A stretch of DNA of 64,000 nt from Mesorhizobium sp. (GTDB lineage Bacteria > Pseudomonadota > Alphaproteobacteria > Rhizobiales > Rhizobiaceae): NCBI GenBank assembly GCA_004017535.1, contig SAJS01000014.1, positions 104,646 through 168,645 on the forward strand. The letters run 5' to 3'. Position 1 is the first letter of the stretch. Each line of letters opens with the position of its first letter. The notes beneath the pieces were generated by a model, which had not been told where the DNA came from, ran no database searches, and worked only from the letters and a program-made list of their open reading frames with translations. Position numbers and translations under genes: made by a program. Positions 34,595-46,250 of this stretch are shown piece after piece.

Positions 34595-37500
34595 CTAAAC
34601 CAGCTCTACTTCGACCACACCAGGCACCGCGCGCATCGCCGACGCCACTTGCGGCGAGATGCGGTAGCGGTTGGGCAGTTCGATCTCGACCTCGCCCTGG
34701 CCGGCTTCCTTGATCAGCACGAAGCTCACCTGCCCTTCGCCCTTGACCGAAAGCTGGTTGGCCAGCATGCCGAGTGGTGCCGCGTCACGCACGAAGATGC
34801 GCAGCGCCTTCTGGATGCGGCTGGCTTCGTCTTCCAGCGACTGCACGGTCTGGATGCGCAGGTTGATGCCTTCCGGCCGGTCTTCGGCCGAAACGGTGAT
34901 CACCACCGAGCGGCCGGGCTCCAGCATGTCGCGATACTGCGCCAGCCCTTCGGAGAACAGCACCGCCTCATATTGGCCGGTCGTGTCGGAGAACTGCACC
35001 ACGCCCATCTTGTTGCCGGTGCGCGTCTTGCGCTCCTGCTTAGTGGTGACGGTACCGGCGAGCCGCCCGGCGGCCGCGCCCCGTTTCACCGCGGCCGAGA
35101 ATTCCGCCCAGTTCTGCACCCGCATCTTCTGAAGCGCTGCCTTGTACTCGTCCAGCGGATGCGCCGAGAGATAGAAGCCCACCACCTGGAACTCGCGGTG
35201 CAGCCGGTCGGCTGCAAGCCAAGGGTCGGTCGCCGGCAGGTTGAGCGCCTGCGACTGGCTGCCAAGCGATGCGCCGAAGATGTCGGCCTGGCCGGAGATG
35301 GCATTCTGCTGCGCCAGCGAGGCCAGCCCCATCATGCGCTCGACGCCGGCCATCATCTGGGCACGGTCATGGCCGAAGCAATCGAGCGCACCGGCCATGA
35401 TCAGGCTTTCGAAAACGCGCTTGCCGACGATCTTCGGATCGACCCGCTCGCAGAAATCGGCAAGGTTCTTGAACGGCTTCTCGCCGCGCACGGCGACGAT
35501 GTGCTCGACCGCCGCGTCGCCGACGCCTTTCAGCGCCGCCAGAGAATAGAAGATCTTGTTTTCACCCACTTCGAACGGGCGGAAGCTGGTCATCACCGAC
35601 GGCGCCACCACCTCGATGCCGAGGCGCATGGCGTCCTGGCGGAAGTCGGCCAGCTTGTCTGTGTTGCTCATGTCGAGCGTCATCGACGCGGCCAGGAACT
35701 CGACCGGGTAATGCGCCTTGAGATAGGCGGTCTGGTAGGAAACCACCGCGTAGGCCGCCGCGTGCGACTTGTTGAAGCCGTAGTCGGCGAACTTCGCCAG
35801 CAGATCGAAGATGAAGTCGGCCTGCGGCTTGGAGACGCCGCGCTCGACCGCGCCGGACACGAAGCGCTCGCGCTGCTTGTCCATCTCGGCGCGGATCTTC
35901 TTGCCCATGGCGCGGCGCAGGAGGTCGGCTTCGCCGAGCGAGTAGCCGGACAGCTCCTGCGCGATCTGCATCACCTGTTCCTGATAGACGATGACGCCTT
36001 GCGTCTCCTTCACCAGATGGTCGATCTTGGGATGGATCGAGGCCATCTCCTCCTCGCCATGCTTTCTGGCGTTGTAGGTCGGGATATTCTCCATCGGGCC
36101 CGGCCGGTAGAGCGCCACCAGCGCGATGATGTCCTCGATGCAGTCCGGCCGCATGCCGATCAGTGCCTTGCGCATGCCGGCACTTTCAACCTGGAACACG
36201 CCGACGACCTCGCCGCGCGACAGCATCGAGTAAGTCTCTTTGTCGTCGAGCGGAATGCGGGCAAGGTCGATATCGACGCCGCGCCGGCGGATGAGCTTCA
36301 CCGCCGTTTCCAGCACGGTCAGCGTCTTCAGGCCGAGGAAGTCGAACTTCACCAGACCCGCCTGCTCCACATATTTCATGTTGAACTGGGTGACCGGCAT
36401 GTCCGAGCGCGGATCGCGGTACATCGGCACCAGCTCGGACAGCGGCCGGTCGCCGATGACGATGCCGGCGGCATGCGTCGAGGCGTGGCGGTAGAGGCCC
36501 TCGAGCTTCTGCGCCGTGTCGAGCAGCGTCTGCACGATTGGCTCCTTCTCCGCCTCCTCCGCGAAGCGCGGCTCATTGGCGATGGCATCCGCCAGCTTGA
36601 CGGGATTGGCCGGGTTCTGCGGCACCATCTTGGAGAGCTTGTCGACCTGGCCGTAAGGCATCTGCAGCACGCGGCCGACGTCGCGCAGCACCGCGCGCGC
36701 CTGCAGCGTACCGAAGGTGATGATCTGGCCGACCTGGTCGCGCCCGTATTTCTGCTGGACGTAGCGGATGACCTCTTCGCGCCGGTCCTGGCAGAAGTCG
36801 ATGTCGAAGTCCGGCATCGAGACGCGGTCGGGATTGAGGAAGCGCTCGAACAGCAGCGAGAAGCGCAGCGGGTCGATATCGGTGATGGTCGTCGAATAGG
36901 CGACCAGCGAACCGGCGCCCGAACCGCGCCCCGGGCCGACCGGAATGCCTTGCGACTTGGCCCATTTGATGAAGTCGGCGACGATCAGGAAATAGCCCGG
37001 AAACTTCATCTTCTCGATGATGCCGAGCTCGAATTCCAGCCGCTCGCGATATTGCTCGACCGTGTAGCCCGGCGTTGGCCCGTGCGCGGCAAGCCGCGCC
37101 TCCAGCCCCTCGCGCGCCTGGCGGGCAAGCTCTGCGGCTTCCGCCTTCTCGGCGGCGTCCTTGTCGGCTGCGTCGGCGCCGGTGAAGCGCGGCAGGATCG
37201 GGCTGCGGTTCTTCGGATAATAGGAACACCGCATGGCGATCTCAACCGTGTTGTCGATCGCTTCCGGCAGATCGGAGAAGAGCCGCGCCATGTCGGCCTG
37301 GCCGCGCAGGAAATTATCCGGCGAAAGCCGCCGGCGATTGTCCGCTGCGACCACCGATCCCTCGGCGATGGCGATCAGCGCATCATGCGCCTCGTAATCC
37401 TCGCGCTTGGAGAAAAACGCCTCGTTGGTGGCGACCAGCGGGAGGCCGTGCGTGTAGGCCAGGTCGACCGTCGACTTTTCGACCATCCGGTCATAGCCGG

Positions 37501-38122
37501 CGACCCGCTCCAGCTCGACATAAAGCCTGTCGCCGAACAGGCCCTTGAGGAACAGCAGCCGCTGTTCGGCAAGGTCGCGCCGGTCCGCCTTGAGCGCGCT
37601 GCCGATCGGACCGCGCGGGCCGCCGGTCAGGCAGATCAGCCCATCGGACCGGCCTTCCAGCATGGCGCTGGTGAGGTGCACCGGCTCGCCGGGCGGCGTC
37701 TCCAGATAGACCTTGCTGATCAACCGCACGAGATTGGCATAGCCAGCCTCGCTGGCGGCGATCAGCACGACCGGCGACATCTCCGGCCCATGCCGGCGGC
37801 GGTCGCGCTGGCCGTCGCTCGCCTCTCCGGAAAAGGCGAGATCGACCTGGCAGCCGATGATCGGCTGGACGCCGTCCTTGACCGCCTTTTGGGCGAATTC
37901 CAGCGCGCCGAACAAATTGTTGGTGTCGGTGACCGCTATAGCCGGCGCCTCGTCCTTGACCGCATGGCCGACGATCGCGCCAAGTTGCAGCGCGCCTTCG
38001 AGCAGCGAATAGGCCGAGTGCACGCGCAAATGGATGAATGTCCGCACCGGTGCTTCCGGGCGCGCGGCCTTCGCGGCTGCTTCGCGCTGCAACGGGTCGC
38101 GTGGAAGTCGTTCATCCGCCAT
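34595..38122 (-). CDS. dnaE: DNA polymerase III alpha subunit (DnaE1)
   Basis: The replicative polymerase. At 1175 residues it is the DnaE1 size and not the shorter SOS paralogue DnaE2. The N-terminal PHP domain reads HLRVHSAYSLLEG: Arg replaces the second His of the metal-binding HxHxH pattern, as in E. coli, so this domain is probably not a proofreading nuclease. The catalytic palm includes PDFDIDFCQDRREEVI, and YRPGPMENIPTYNARKHGEE follows. A tandem HhH region and C-terminal OB fold (AGRLAGTVTTKQERKTRTGN) are complete. No SOS box was found upstream, consistent with constitutive expression. Confidence 0.97.
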   Translation of the reverse strand: MADERLPRDPLQREAAAKAARPEAPVRTFIHLRVHSAYSLLEGALQLGAIVGHAVKDEAPAIAVTDTNNLFGALEFAQKAVKDGVQPIIGCQVDLAFSGEASDGQRDRRRHGPEMSPVVLIAASEAGYANLVRLISKVYLETPPGEPVHLTSAMLEGRSDGLICLTGGPRGPIGSALKADRRDLAEQRLLFLKGLFGDRLYVELERVAGYDRMVEKSTVDLAYTHGLPLVATNEAFFSKREDYEAHDALIAIAEGSVVAADNRRRLSPDNFLRGQADMARLFSDLPEAIDNTVEIAMRCSYYPKNRSPILPRFTGADAADKDAAEKAEAAELARQAREGLEARLAAHGPTPGYTVEQYRERLEFELGIIEKMKFPGYFLIVADFIKWAKSQGIPVGPGRGSGAGSLVAYSTTITDIDPLRFSLLFERFLNPDRVSMPDFDIDFCQDRREEVIRYVQQKYGRDQVGQIITFGTLQARAVLRDVGRVLQMPYGQVDKLSKMVPQNPANPVKLADAIANEPRFAEEAEKEPIVQTLLDTAQKLEGLYRHASTHAAGIVIGDRPLSELVPMYRDPRSDMPVTQFNMKYVEQAGLVKFDFLGLKTLTVLETAVKLIRRRGVDIDLARIPLDDKETYSMLSRGEVVGVFQVESAGMRKALIGMRPDCIEDIIALVALYRPGPMENIPTYNARKHGEEEMASIHPKIDHLVKETQGVIVYQEQVMQIAQELSGYSLGEADLLRRAMGKKIRAEMDKQRERFVSGAVERGVSKPQADFIFDLLAKFADYGFNKSHAAAYAVVSYQTAYLKAHYPVEFLAASMTLDMSNTDKLADFRQDAMRLGIEVVAPSVMTSFRPFEVGENKIFYSLAALKGVGDAAVEHIVAVRGEKPFKNLADFCERVDPKIVGKRVFESLIMAGALDCFGHDRAQMMAGVERMMGLASLAQQNAISGQADIFGASLGSQSQALNLPATDPWLAADRLHREFQVVGFYLSAHPLDEYKAALQKMRVQNWAEFSAAVKRGAAAGRLAGTVTTKQERKTRTGNKMGVVQFSDTTGQYEAVLFSEGLAQYRDMLEPGRSVVITVSAEDRPEGINLRIQTVQSLEDEASRIQKALRIFVRDAAPLGMLANQLSVKGEGQVSFVLIKEAGQGEVEIELPNRYRISPQVASAMRAVPGVVEVELV

Positions 38123-38243
38123 GTTTTTTCGCGCTATCCTAGAGACTCAAAATCCATGCAGATGTATTGTCCCGGACCGGGCCATGCCAGTCCAGCACAA
38201 ATGACCCACAGGGCACAGGCTTACGGCCGGCTACCGCCTCTTC

Positions 38244-40256
<2,013 letters not shown>

Positions 40257-40505
40257 TCGGATGTCGTTCCTCCGGCGAAGCGGTCCAGTTCTATGGATAA
40301 TTCCGGCGCGCCTCAAGTGTCCGCAGGTCGGCTTCCCCTCGGTGACGATTGCAGAAACCGCGCCGAAAAACGTCGCAAGAGACGTTGGCCGCCACCGCGG
40401 AACTCGCTAAGATTGCGCACAACACCAAAGGGATGGCAGGCTGGCATTCGCCACGGGCAGCCTGCCGTTAGCCAAAACTTACAGATCGCTTGGGAGGAAT
40501 GCCTC

Positions 40506-41633
40506 ATGAAAACGCGTGCCGCCGTTGCCGTTGCCGCCGGAAAGCCGCTGGAGATCATGGAGGTGGACCTCGAAGGCCCGCGCGAGGGCGAGGTTCTGGT
40601 CGAGGTCAAGGCGACCGGCATCTGCCACACCGACGAGTTCACGCTGTCAGGCGCGGATCCGGAAGGCATCTTTCCGGCGATCCTCGGCCATGAAGGCGCC
40701 GGTATCGTCGTCGATGTCGGCAAGGGCGTCACCTCGGTCAAGAAGGGCGACCATGTCATCCCGCTCTACACGCCCGAATGCCGGCAGTGCCCGTCCTGCC
40801 TGTCGCGCAAGACCAATCTGTGCACGGCCATCCGCGCCACGCAAGGGCAAGGCCTGATGCCCGACGGCACCTCGCGCTTCTCGCTCGGCGGCGAAAAACT
40901 CTTCCATTACATGGGCTGCTCGACCTTCTCCAACTTCACCGTGCTGCCGGAGATCGCTGTCGCCAAGGTCAATCCCGACGCCCCCTTCGACAAGATCTGC
41001 TATATCGGCTGCGGGGTGACCACCGGCATCGGCGCGGTCATAAACACCGCTAAGGTCGAGCAAGGGGCGACCGCTGTGGTCTTCGGCCTTGGGGGCATTG
41101 GCCTCAACGTCATCCAGGGGCTTCGCCTTGCCGGTGCCGACATGATCATCGGCGTCGATGTCAACAACGACAAGAAGGCTTGGGGCGAGAAATTCGGCAT
41201 GACGCATTTCGTCAATCCGAAGGAGATCGACGGCGATATCGTGCCTTACCTCGTCAACATGACCAAGCGCGGCGCCGACCAGATCGGCGGCGCCGACTAC
41301 ACATTCGACTGCACGGGCAACACCAAGGTGATGCGCCAGGCGCTGGAGGCCTCGCATCGCGGCTGGGGCAAGTCGGTCATCATCGGCGTTGCCGGCGCCG
41401 GCCAGGAGATTTCGACGCGGCCCTTCCAGCTGGTCACCGGCCGCACCTGGATGGGCACCGCCTTCGGCGGCGCGCGCGGCCGCACCGATGTGCCAAGGAT
41501 CGTCGACTGGTACATGGAAAAGAAGATTGAGATCGATCCGATGATCACCCATACGCTGAAGCTCGAGGACATCAACAAGGGTTTTGACCTCATGCATGAG
41601 GGCAAGTCGATCCGGAGCGTCGTGGTTTACTGA
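40506..41633 (+). CDS. frmA: S-(hydroxymethyl)glutathione dehydrogenase (class III alcohol dehydrogenase)
   Basis: Oxidises S-hydroxymethylglutathione, the glutathione adduct of formaldehyde, to S-formylglutathione, and can also reduce S-nitrosoglutathione. The 375 residues have catalytic zinc ligands Cys40 (GICHTDE), His62 (GHEGAG) and Cys169 (YIGCGVTTG), structural zinc cysteines 92, 95, 98 and 106, and the NAD-binding GLGGIG (194-199). The start is fixed by GGGAGGA 8 nt upstream of ATG 40506. gfa follows after 65 bp with an almost identical ribosome-binding region, so the pair forms a formaldehyde-detoxification unit. Confidence 0.96.
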   Translation: MKTRAAVAVAAGKPLEIMEVDLEGPREGEVLVEVKATGICHTDEFTLSGADPEGIFPAILGHEGAGIVVDVGKGVTSVKKGDHVIPLYTPECRQCPSCLSRKTNLCTAIRATQGQGLMPDGTSRFSLGGEKLFHYMGCSTFSNFTVLPEIAVAKVNPDAPFDKICYIGCGVTTGIGAVINTAKVEQGATAVVFGLGGIGLNVIQGLRLAGADMIIGVDVNNDKKAWGEKFGMTHFVNPKEIDGDIVPYLVNMTKRGADQIGGADYTFDCTGNTKVMRQALEASHRGWGKSVIIGVAGAGQEISTRPFQLVTGRTWMGTAFGGARGRTDVPRIVDWYMEKKIEIDPMITHTLKLEDINKGFDLMHEGKSIRSVVVY

Positions 41634-41698
41634 GGAAAGCCACCAGGCCGCAGGCCGGAACGCCGGCGACCTCTGTGGTAAAACATGGGAGGAATGGA

Positions 41699-42268
41699 AT
41701 GGCCGAGAAACTGCATCCGAAGATTGACAATGGCTTGCCAAAGGAAAGCGCATCCTTCTCCGGCGGCACGCTGGTCTGCCTGTGCACCAGCAACCCTGTG
41801 AAGGTGAAGGTCAAGGGCCAGATCGCCCACGACCACGCCTGCGGCTGCACCAAATGCTGGAAGCCGGAAGGCGCCATCTTCTCGGTCGTGGCCGTCGCCG
41901 GCACCGGCGACGTCACCGTCACCGAGAATGGCGACAAGCTGAAGGTGGTCGATCCCTCGGCACTCATCCAGCGCCATGCCTGCACGGGCTGCGGCGTCCA
42001 CATGCATGGCCCGGTCGAGCGCGACCATCCCTTCAAGGGCCTGTCCTTCATCCATCCGGAACGCTTCGAAGAGGACGGCTGGTCGCCGCCGGGCTTTGCC
42101 GCTTTCGTCTCCTCGATCATCGAATCCGGCGTCGACCCGAGCCGCATGGACGGCATCCGCGCGCAGCTGAGGTCGATCGGGCTCGAACCCTATGACTGCC
42201 TCAGCCCGGGCCTGATGGACTATATCGCCACCTGGACGGCGAAGAAGTCCGGCGCGCTTCCGGCCTGA
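41699..42268 (+). CDS. gfa: S-(hydroxymethyl)glutathione synthase (glutathione-dependent formaldehyde-activating enzyme)
   Basis: Accelerates condensation of formaldehyde with glutathione, supplying FrmA. The 189 residues from ATG 41699 (preceded by GGGAGGA) carry the Gfa zinc-binding cysteine sets: Cys27/Cys29 (LVCLC), Cys48/50/53 ([11 protein letters not shown]) and the [12 protein letters not shown] segment. The ORF can be read from 41675, but the ribosome-binding site and family length favour 41699. Its position after frmA matches the established pathway order in alphaproteobacteria. There is no S-formylglutathione hydrolase gene nearby. Confidence 0.95.
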   Translation: MAEKLHPKIDNGLPKESASFSGGTLVCLCTSNPVKVKVKGQIAHDHACGCTKCWKPEGAIFSVVAVAGTGDVTVTENGDKLKVVDPSALIQRHACTGCGVHMHGPVERDHPFKGLSFIHPERFEEDGWSPPGFAAFVSSIIESGVDPSRMDGIRAQLRSIGLEPYDCLSPGLMDYIATWTAKKSGALPA

Positions 42269-42333
42269 TAAATCCTGCGATTTCTGCCATGGGGCTGGCC
42301 GACACGCCGGCCCCTATTTGCTTGGAAGCAACG

Positions 42334-42801
42334 ATGCCTGCACCTGTTATCTACGTCGATGCCGACGCCTGCCCGGTCAAGACCGAGGTCGAGAAGGTCG
42401 CTGAGCGCCACGGCGTTGTCGTCACCTATGTCTCCAATGGCGGGCTGCGGCCGTCGCGCGATCCGATGGTCCGCAACGTCGTCGTCTCCAAGGGCGCTGA
42501 TGCGGCAGACGACTGGATTGTCGAGAACGCAAGAGCCAATGACGTTGTGGTGACCGCCGACATTCCGCTTGCCGCGCGCACGGTGGCGGTCGGCGCCCAT
42601 GTGCTGGGACCCACCGGCCGCCCGTTCACGCCGGAGACCATCGGCATGGCGGTGGCGATGCGCGATCTCAAGCAGCATCTGCGCGAGACCGGCGAAAGCC
42701 GCGGCTTCAATGCCTCCTTCACGCAAAAGGACAGGTCGCAGTTTCTCGGCGAGCTCGACCGCATCTTGCGGCGCGCGCTCAAATCCGTCACACCGGACTG
42801 A
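42334..42801 (+). CDS. YaiI/YqxD family protein (DUF188, PIN-like)
   Basis: 155 residues from ATG 42334. The N-terminal VIYVDADACPVKTEVEKVAERH, then VSNGGLRPSRDP, GADAADDWIVENARANDVVV and TADIPLAAR match the YaiI/YqxD (DUF188) family, whose aspartates resemble those of PIN-like nucleases. Function has not been established. An in-frame extension to 42289 is not conserved in character. It follows gfa after 65 bp and might be on the same transcript. Confidence 0.92.
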   Translation: MPAPVIYVDADACPVKTEVEKVAERHGVVVTYVSNGGLRPSRDPMVRNVVVSKGADAADDWIVENARANDVVVTADIPLAARTVAVGAHVLGPTGRPFTPETIGMAVAMRDLKQHLRETGESRGFNASFTQKDRSQFLGELDRILRRALKSVTPD

Positions 42802-42826
42802 TCCAACGTCTTCAGGGACCCGGGCC

Positions 42827-43498
42827 ATGGGTGAAGACCTCAAGACGCCGATGCATCGGCACATGCAGTTCGCCCTGGCTTTTGCGATCGGCATCGTCGC
42901 CCTGCTGGTGGCTCTGCTGCTGCACGCGCCGCTCCCCTACTCCATCGGCGCCAATGTGTTCTTCGTGAGCTATATCGCCATGGTGCTGGCCTTGATGCCC
43001 AGCCTTACCGGCCGCTATCTCAGCAAGAACGCGCGCGCAACCGACCTGCCGGTGCTTCTGATCTTCGCCGTCACGCTCTTTGTCGTCGGCGCAGCCATCG
43101 TCTCGCTGTTCCTGCTCATCAACCGGAAGGACGCCGCACATCCGCTGCAGCTCGCTTTCGCCATCCTGTCAATCCCGCTCGGCTGGTTCGCGATCCACGC
43201 CATGGCGTCGCTTCACTATGCGCATGTCTATTGGAAGGACGGAGACGAGATCGATCAGAAAACCCAAAAGAAAATGCCGGTCGGCGGCCTCGATTTTCCT
43301 GGCGGCAAAAGGCCGGAAGGCTGGGACTTCCTCTATTTCGCGACCGTCATCGGCATGACGGCGCAGACCGCCGACACCGCCATCACCACGTCGCAGATGC
43401 GCCTTGTCGTGCTCGTCCACTCGGTCCTGAGCTTTTTCTTCAACACGGTGATCGTTGCCGCGGCGGTCAATCTCGCGGTCAGCCTGGGCTCTCCGTAA
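42827..43498 (+). CDS. DUF1345 family membrane protein
   Basis: 223 residues from ATG 42827; the upstream open frame belongs to the previous gene region. Five or six hydrophobic segments are seen (about 14-32, 38-56, 70-92, 102-122 and 185-215). The C-terminal FLYFATVIGMTAQTADTAIT followed by a last helix ending AAAVNLAVSL is the DUF1345 signature. The role is unknown. It starts 25 bp after the YaiI gene. The C-terminal pattern (Y-F, small residues, T-D, basic residue, long helix) echoes that of the protein at 274-978. Confidence 0.88.
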   Translation: MGEDLKTPMHRHMQFALAFAIGIVALLVALLLHAPLPYSIGANVFFVSYIAMVLALMPSLTGRYLSKNARATDLPVLLIFAVTLFVVGAAIVSLFLLINRKDAAHPLQLAFAILSIPLGWFAIHAMASLHYAHVYWKDGDEIDQKTQKKMPVGGLDFPGGKRPEGWDFLYFATVIGMTAQTADTAITTSQMRLVVLVHSVLSFFFNTVIVAAAVNLAVSLGSP

Positions 43499-43596
43499 TA
43501 AATCCGTGATCGCATGAAACATTGCCTTGCGCGGCGACGTATTGAGGGGGAGACAATGACCTGAAAAGCCGCTTCTCGATGGCGGCCGGAGGCAAG

Positions 43597-44469
43597 ATGG
43601 ACGCTGTTGCCAACAACCAATCCGCCACCGAGGCGGACGGCAAGGACACCACCCTCATCTACCGGCAGTCGCGCTGGACGCGCTTGACCCATTGGCTGTG
43701 GGCTTTCTCGCTGTTCTTCATGCTGCTTTCCGGCTTGCAGATCTTCAACGCGCGGCCGCAACTCTATATCGGCAAGCAGTCCGGCTTCGAGTTCAACAAC
43801 ACCATTCTCGAAATCGGCGCCGAAAACACCGCCAACGGTCCGCGCGGTTTCACCGCAATCCTCGGCCACCGCTTCGACACCACCGGCGTGCTTGGCTGGT
43901 CAGGCCCGCCCGGACAGGAAACGCCCCGCGCCTTTCCGGCCTGGGCGACGATCCCCTCATATTACGACCTTGGCACCGCCCGCGTCGTGCATTTCTTCTT
44001 CGCCTGGATCCTGACCACCACGCTGCTCGTCTGGCTGATCGCCGGCCTGATCAACGGCCATATCCGCCGCGACCTCGCCCCCCGCCTCTCGGATCTGCGC
44101 AAGCTGCCGCGCGACATCGTCGATCACGCCAAGCTGAAATTCCATCACACCCGTGAGTACAACACGCTGCAGAAGATGGCTTATGGCGGCGTGCTGTTCG
44201 TGGCTCTGCCGTTGATGATCGTGACCGGGCTCGCCATGTCGCCTAGCATGGATTCGGTGCTGCCGTGGCTCAACGAAATCCTTGGCGGCCGACAGACGGC
44301 GCGCACCATCCATTTCACCGTCATGGCGCTGCTCGTCCTCTTCTTCATCGTCCACATCCTGATGATCCTTGCCGCCGGCCCGATCAACGAGCTGCGCTCG
44401 ATCATCACCGGCTGGTACCGCACCGACCCGCCAGCGAAGCACGACCAGCCGACCGAGAGGAGCGCCTGA
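43597..44469 (+). CDS. Membrane cytochrome b561-type electron carrier
   Basis: 290 residues from ATG 43597; an ATG at 43579 is also possible. Four transmembrane helices fit the prokaryotic cytochrome b561 / hydrogenase-type b family. Histidines that may bind heme are in WTRLTHWLWAF (helix 1), ARVVHFFFAW (helix 2) and TIHFTVMALLVLFFIVHILM (last helix). A long periplasmic loop (about residues 55-125) separates helices 1 and 2. It ends one base before the start of the molybdopterin enzyme, so they very probably form a membrane-bound oxidoreductase passing electrons to or from the quinone pool. Confidence 0.88.
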   Translation: MDAVANNQSATEADGKDTTLIYRQSRWTRLTHWLWAFSLFFMLLSGLQIFNARPQLYIGKQSGFEFNNTILEIGAENTANGPRGFTAILGHRFDTTGVLGWSGPPGQETPRAFPAWATIPSYYDLGTARVVHFFFAWILTTTLLVWLIAGLINGHIRRDLAPRLSDLRKLPRDIVDHAKLKFHHTREYNTLQKMAYGGVLFVALPLMIVTGLAMSPSMDSVLPWLNEILGGRQTARTIHFTVMALLVLFFIVHILMILAAGPINELRSIITGWYRTDPPAKHDQPTERSA

Positions 44470-44470
44470 C

Positions 44471-45262
44471 ATGGCCAAATTCCAGATCACGCGCCGTAAA
44501 TTCTTGACCGCCAGCAGCCTCGGCCTGTCAGGCATCGCATTGTCGGGCTGCGACGCCTTCGACAGCGGCCTCGGCATTGGTGGCGGCCTGCGCAGCTTCC
44601 TCGAAAACGCCAACGGCCTGACTTACCGCGCGCAGCGCTTTCTTGCAGGTAGAGACGCGCTGGCGCCGGAATTCACCGAGGCCGACATCCGCCAGCCGCA
44701 GCGGCCGAACGGTGTCACCGCGCCGGACGATGACACCTATAAGGGCCTGCTCGCCAACAATTTCGCCGACTGGCGCCTGGAGGTCACCGGCCTTGTCGAA
44801 AAGCCGCTGTCGCTTACACGCGAGCAGCTCCAGAACATGCCGAGCCGTACCCAGATCACCCGCCACGACTGTGTCGAAGGCTGGAGCTGCATCGCCAAAT
44901 GGACCGGCACGCCGCTGTCGCTGGTGCTTGACCAGGCGGTGGTCAAGCCGCAGGCGCGCTACGTTATGTTCCACTGCCTCGATACGATCGAGCAGAGCCT
45001 GTCCGGCGACATCAAATATTACGGCACCATCGACCTGATCGACGCCCGCCATCCGCAGACCATTTTGGCCTACGGTCTCAACGGCAAGCCGCTGCCAGTC
45101 GAGAACGGCGCGCCGCTCAGAGTACGCGTCGAGCGCCAACTCGGCTACAAGATGCCGAAATACCTTTACAAGATCGAGCTGGTCGACAGTTTCGCCACTA
45201 TCGGCGGCGGCCGCGGCGGCTATTGGGAAGACAATGGCTACGACTGGTATGGCGGGATTTGA
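44471..45262 (+). CDS. Tat-exported molybdopterin-dependent oxidoreductase (sulfite oxidase fold)
   Basis: 263 residues from ATG 44471. The N-terminus carries a twin-arginine signal (ITRRKFLTASSLGLSG) that ends in a lipobox-like LSGC with Cys27, suggesting a Tat-exported lipoprotein. The sulfite-oxidase-type molybdopterin domain follows: WRLEVTGLVEKPLSLT, then RHDCVEGWSC with the probable molybdenum-ligand Cys134, and GAPLRVRVERQLGYKMPK. It lacks a heme domain; the adjacent cytochrome b would serve as partner, as MsrQ does for MsrP. The substrate is unknown; methionine sulfoxide or sulfite are only analogies. Confidence 0.88.
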   Translation: MAKFQITRRKFLTASSLGLSGIALSGCDAFDSGLGIGGGLRSFLENANGLTYRAQRFLAGRDALAPEFTEADIRQPQRPNGVTAPDDDTYKGLLANNFADWRLEVTGLVEKPLSLTREQLQNMPSRTQITRHDCVEGWSCIAKWTGTPLSLVLDQAVVKPQARYVMFHCLDTIEQSLSGDIKYYGTIDLIDARHPQTILAYGLNGKPLPVENGAPLRVRVERQLGYKMPKYLYKIELVDSFATIGGGRGGYWEDNGYDWYGGI

Positions 45263-45681
45263 TGATCCCTCGCCTGCGGGCCGAGCACGATCTGTCGTCC
45301 GCCGAGCTTGATGCCGTCGAGGAGCGTCTGCATGACGACAATCGACGGCTGACCGGTCGCGACGACGACCGTGCCATCATCTTTGCCTTGCGAGATGAGC
45401 AAGGGCGCGTCGTCGGGATCGCCGCCGGCTATTCCTGGGCCGGCATTGCCGAACTCACGCTGATGTGGGTCGACGAAACCCATCGCGGCCATGGCCACGG
45501 CAGGAAGCTGCTTGAAGCCTTTGTCGCGGAGGCCGCCGCGCGCGGCTCCCTGCGGATATGGGTTTCGACCCACGACTTCCGGGCACCTGGCCTGTACGAA
45601 AAGGCCGGTTTCGAGCGCATCGCCGAACTCACCGGATGGCCCGAAGGCCATTCCAACATCATCCTTTGCAAGATGATTTGA
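45262..45681 (+). CDS. GNAT-family N-acetyltransferase
   Basis: 139 residues from ATG 45262, which overlaps the TGA of the molybdoenzyme by one base (TGATG), so it is translationally coupled. GNAT motifs: AELTLMWVDETHRGHGHGRKLLEAFVAEAA with the acetyl-CoA loop RGHGHG, and the terminal LYEKAGFERIAEL. The target is unknown; coupling to a redox enzyme may be incidental. It is convergent with the frameshifted gene six bases downstream. Confidence 0.85.
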   Translation: MIPRLRAEHDLSSAELDAVEERLHDDNRRLTGRDDDRAIIFALRDEQGRVVGIAAGYSWAGIAELTLMWVDETHRGHGHGRKLLEAFVAEAAARGSLRIWVSTHDFRAPGLYEKAGFERIAELTGWPEGHSNIILCKMI

Positions 45682-45687
45682 GAGCGC

Positions 45688-46063
45688 CTAAGCGACCTTA
45701 TCGAGCAGCGGCTTCAGCGCCGAATGGATTTCCGGCGAGGCGTGCCTGATCAGCGTCAGCATCGCGCGCTCGTTGTCGCGCAGCGGCCGCTGGCCGCCGC
45801 CGATGCGCTCGGCCAGCCATTTGGCTTCGTCGGCATCGATGGTTTCGGCGCGTCGGGCAAGCGCCTCGGCGGCCCGGTTCCTGGCTTCCCTCGCCGCATT
45901 CGTCACGCGCGGTGTGGTCGAGCGCGAACAGCGCCTCCGCCTCGCCGCGATTCACCACGCCGTCGGCGAATACCTCGCGCCGCAGCATTGCCACGTCCTC
46001 GGCCGTGATCTTGTTCTTCGACGTCAGCCCCGCCACCGGAGCGCTCATGATCAATTCGCCCAT
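45688..46063 (-). pseudogene. Small unknown gene broken by a frameshift
   Basis: A start ATG at 46063 follows AGGGACGG. The first frame gives MGELIMSAPVAGLTSKNKIT, then EDVAMLRREVFADGVVN and EALFALDHTAR, and then runs out of register at about 45911. A second frame continues with TNAAREARNRAAEALARRAE, IDADEAKWLAERI and LRDNERAMLTLIRHASPEI and stops at 45688. The two parts join smoothly if a CGCGCG run at 45906-45911 had one more CG pair, giving a 125-residue protein. I do not recognise a function. It could be a true lesion, a phase-variable tract or a sequencing error. Confidence 0.6.
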
Positions 46064-46250
46064 CTGCCGTCCCTGCCCGTCGCCGGTTGCCGACGTTATC
46101 CCGTTGGGTTTATCAGCGGTGTCTTGAGAAACCGGCAAATGGCTGGTTAGCGAAGACTTGTAAGCAACATGTCGCTGGGAGGTGACAAGGTGTCGCCGAC
46201 GGGCTATGGATGGCGCGTCGGGGTCTCGGTTTGTGAGTCCCACCTGTTTG

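Noticed and set aside
42359-42806. Additional overlapping small genes in alternative frames of the YaiI and DUF1345 region
   Set aside because: They are Arg/Ser-rich shadows without ribosome-binding sites; the named genes explain the region.
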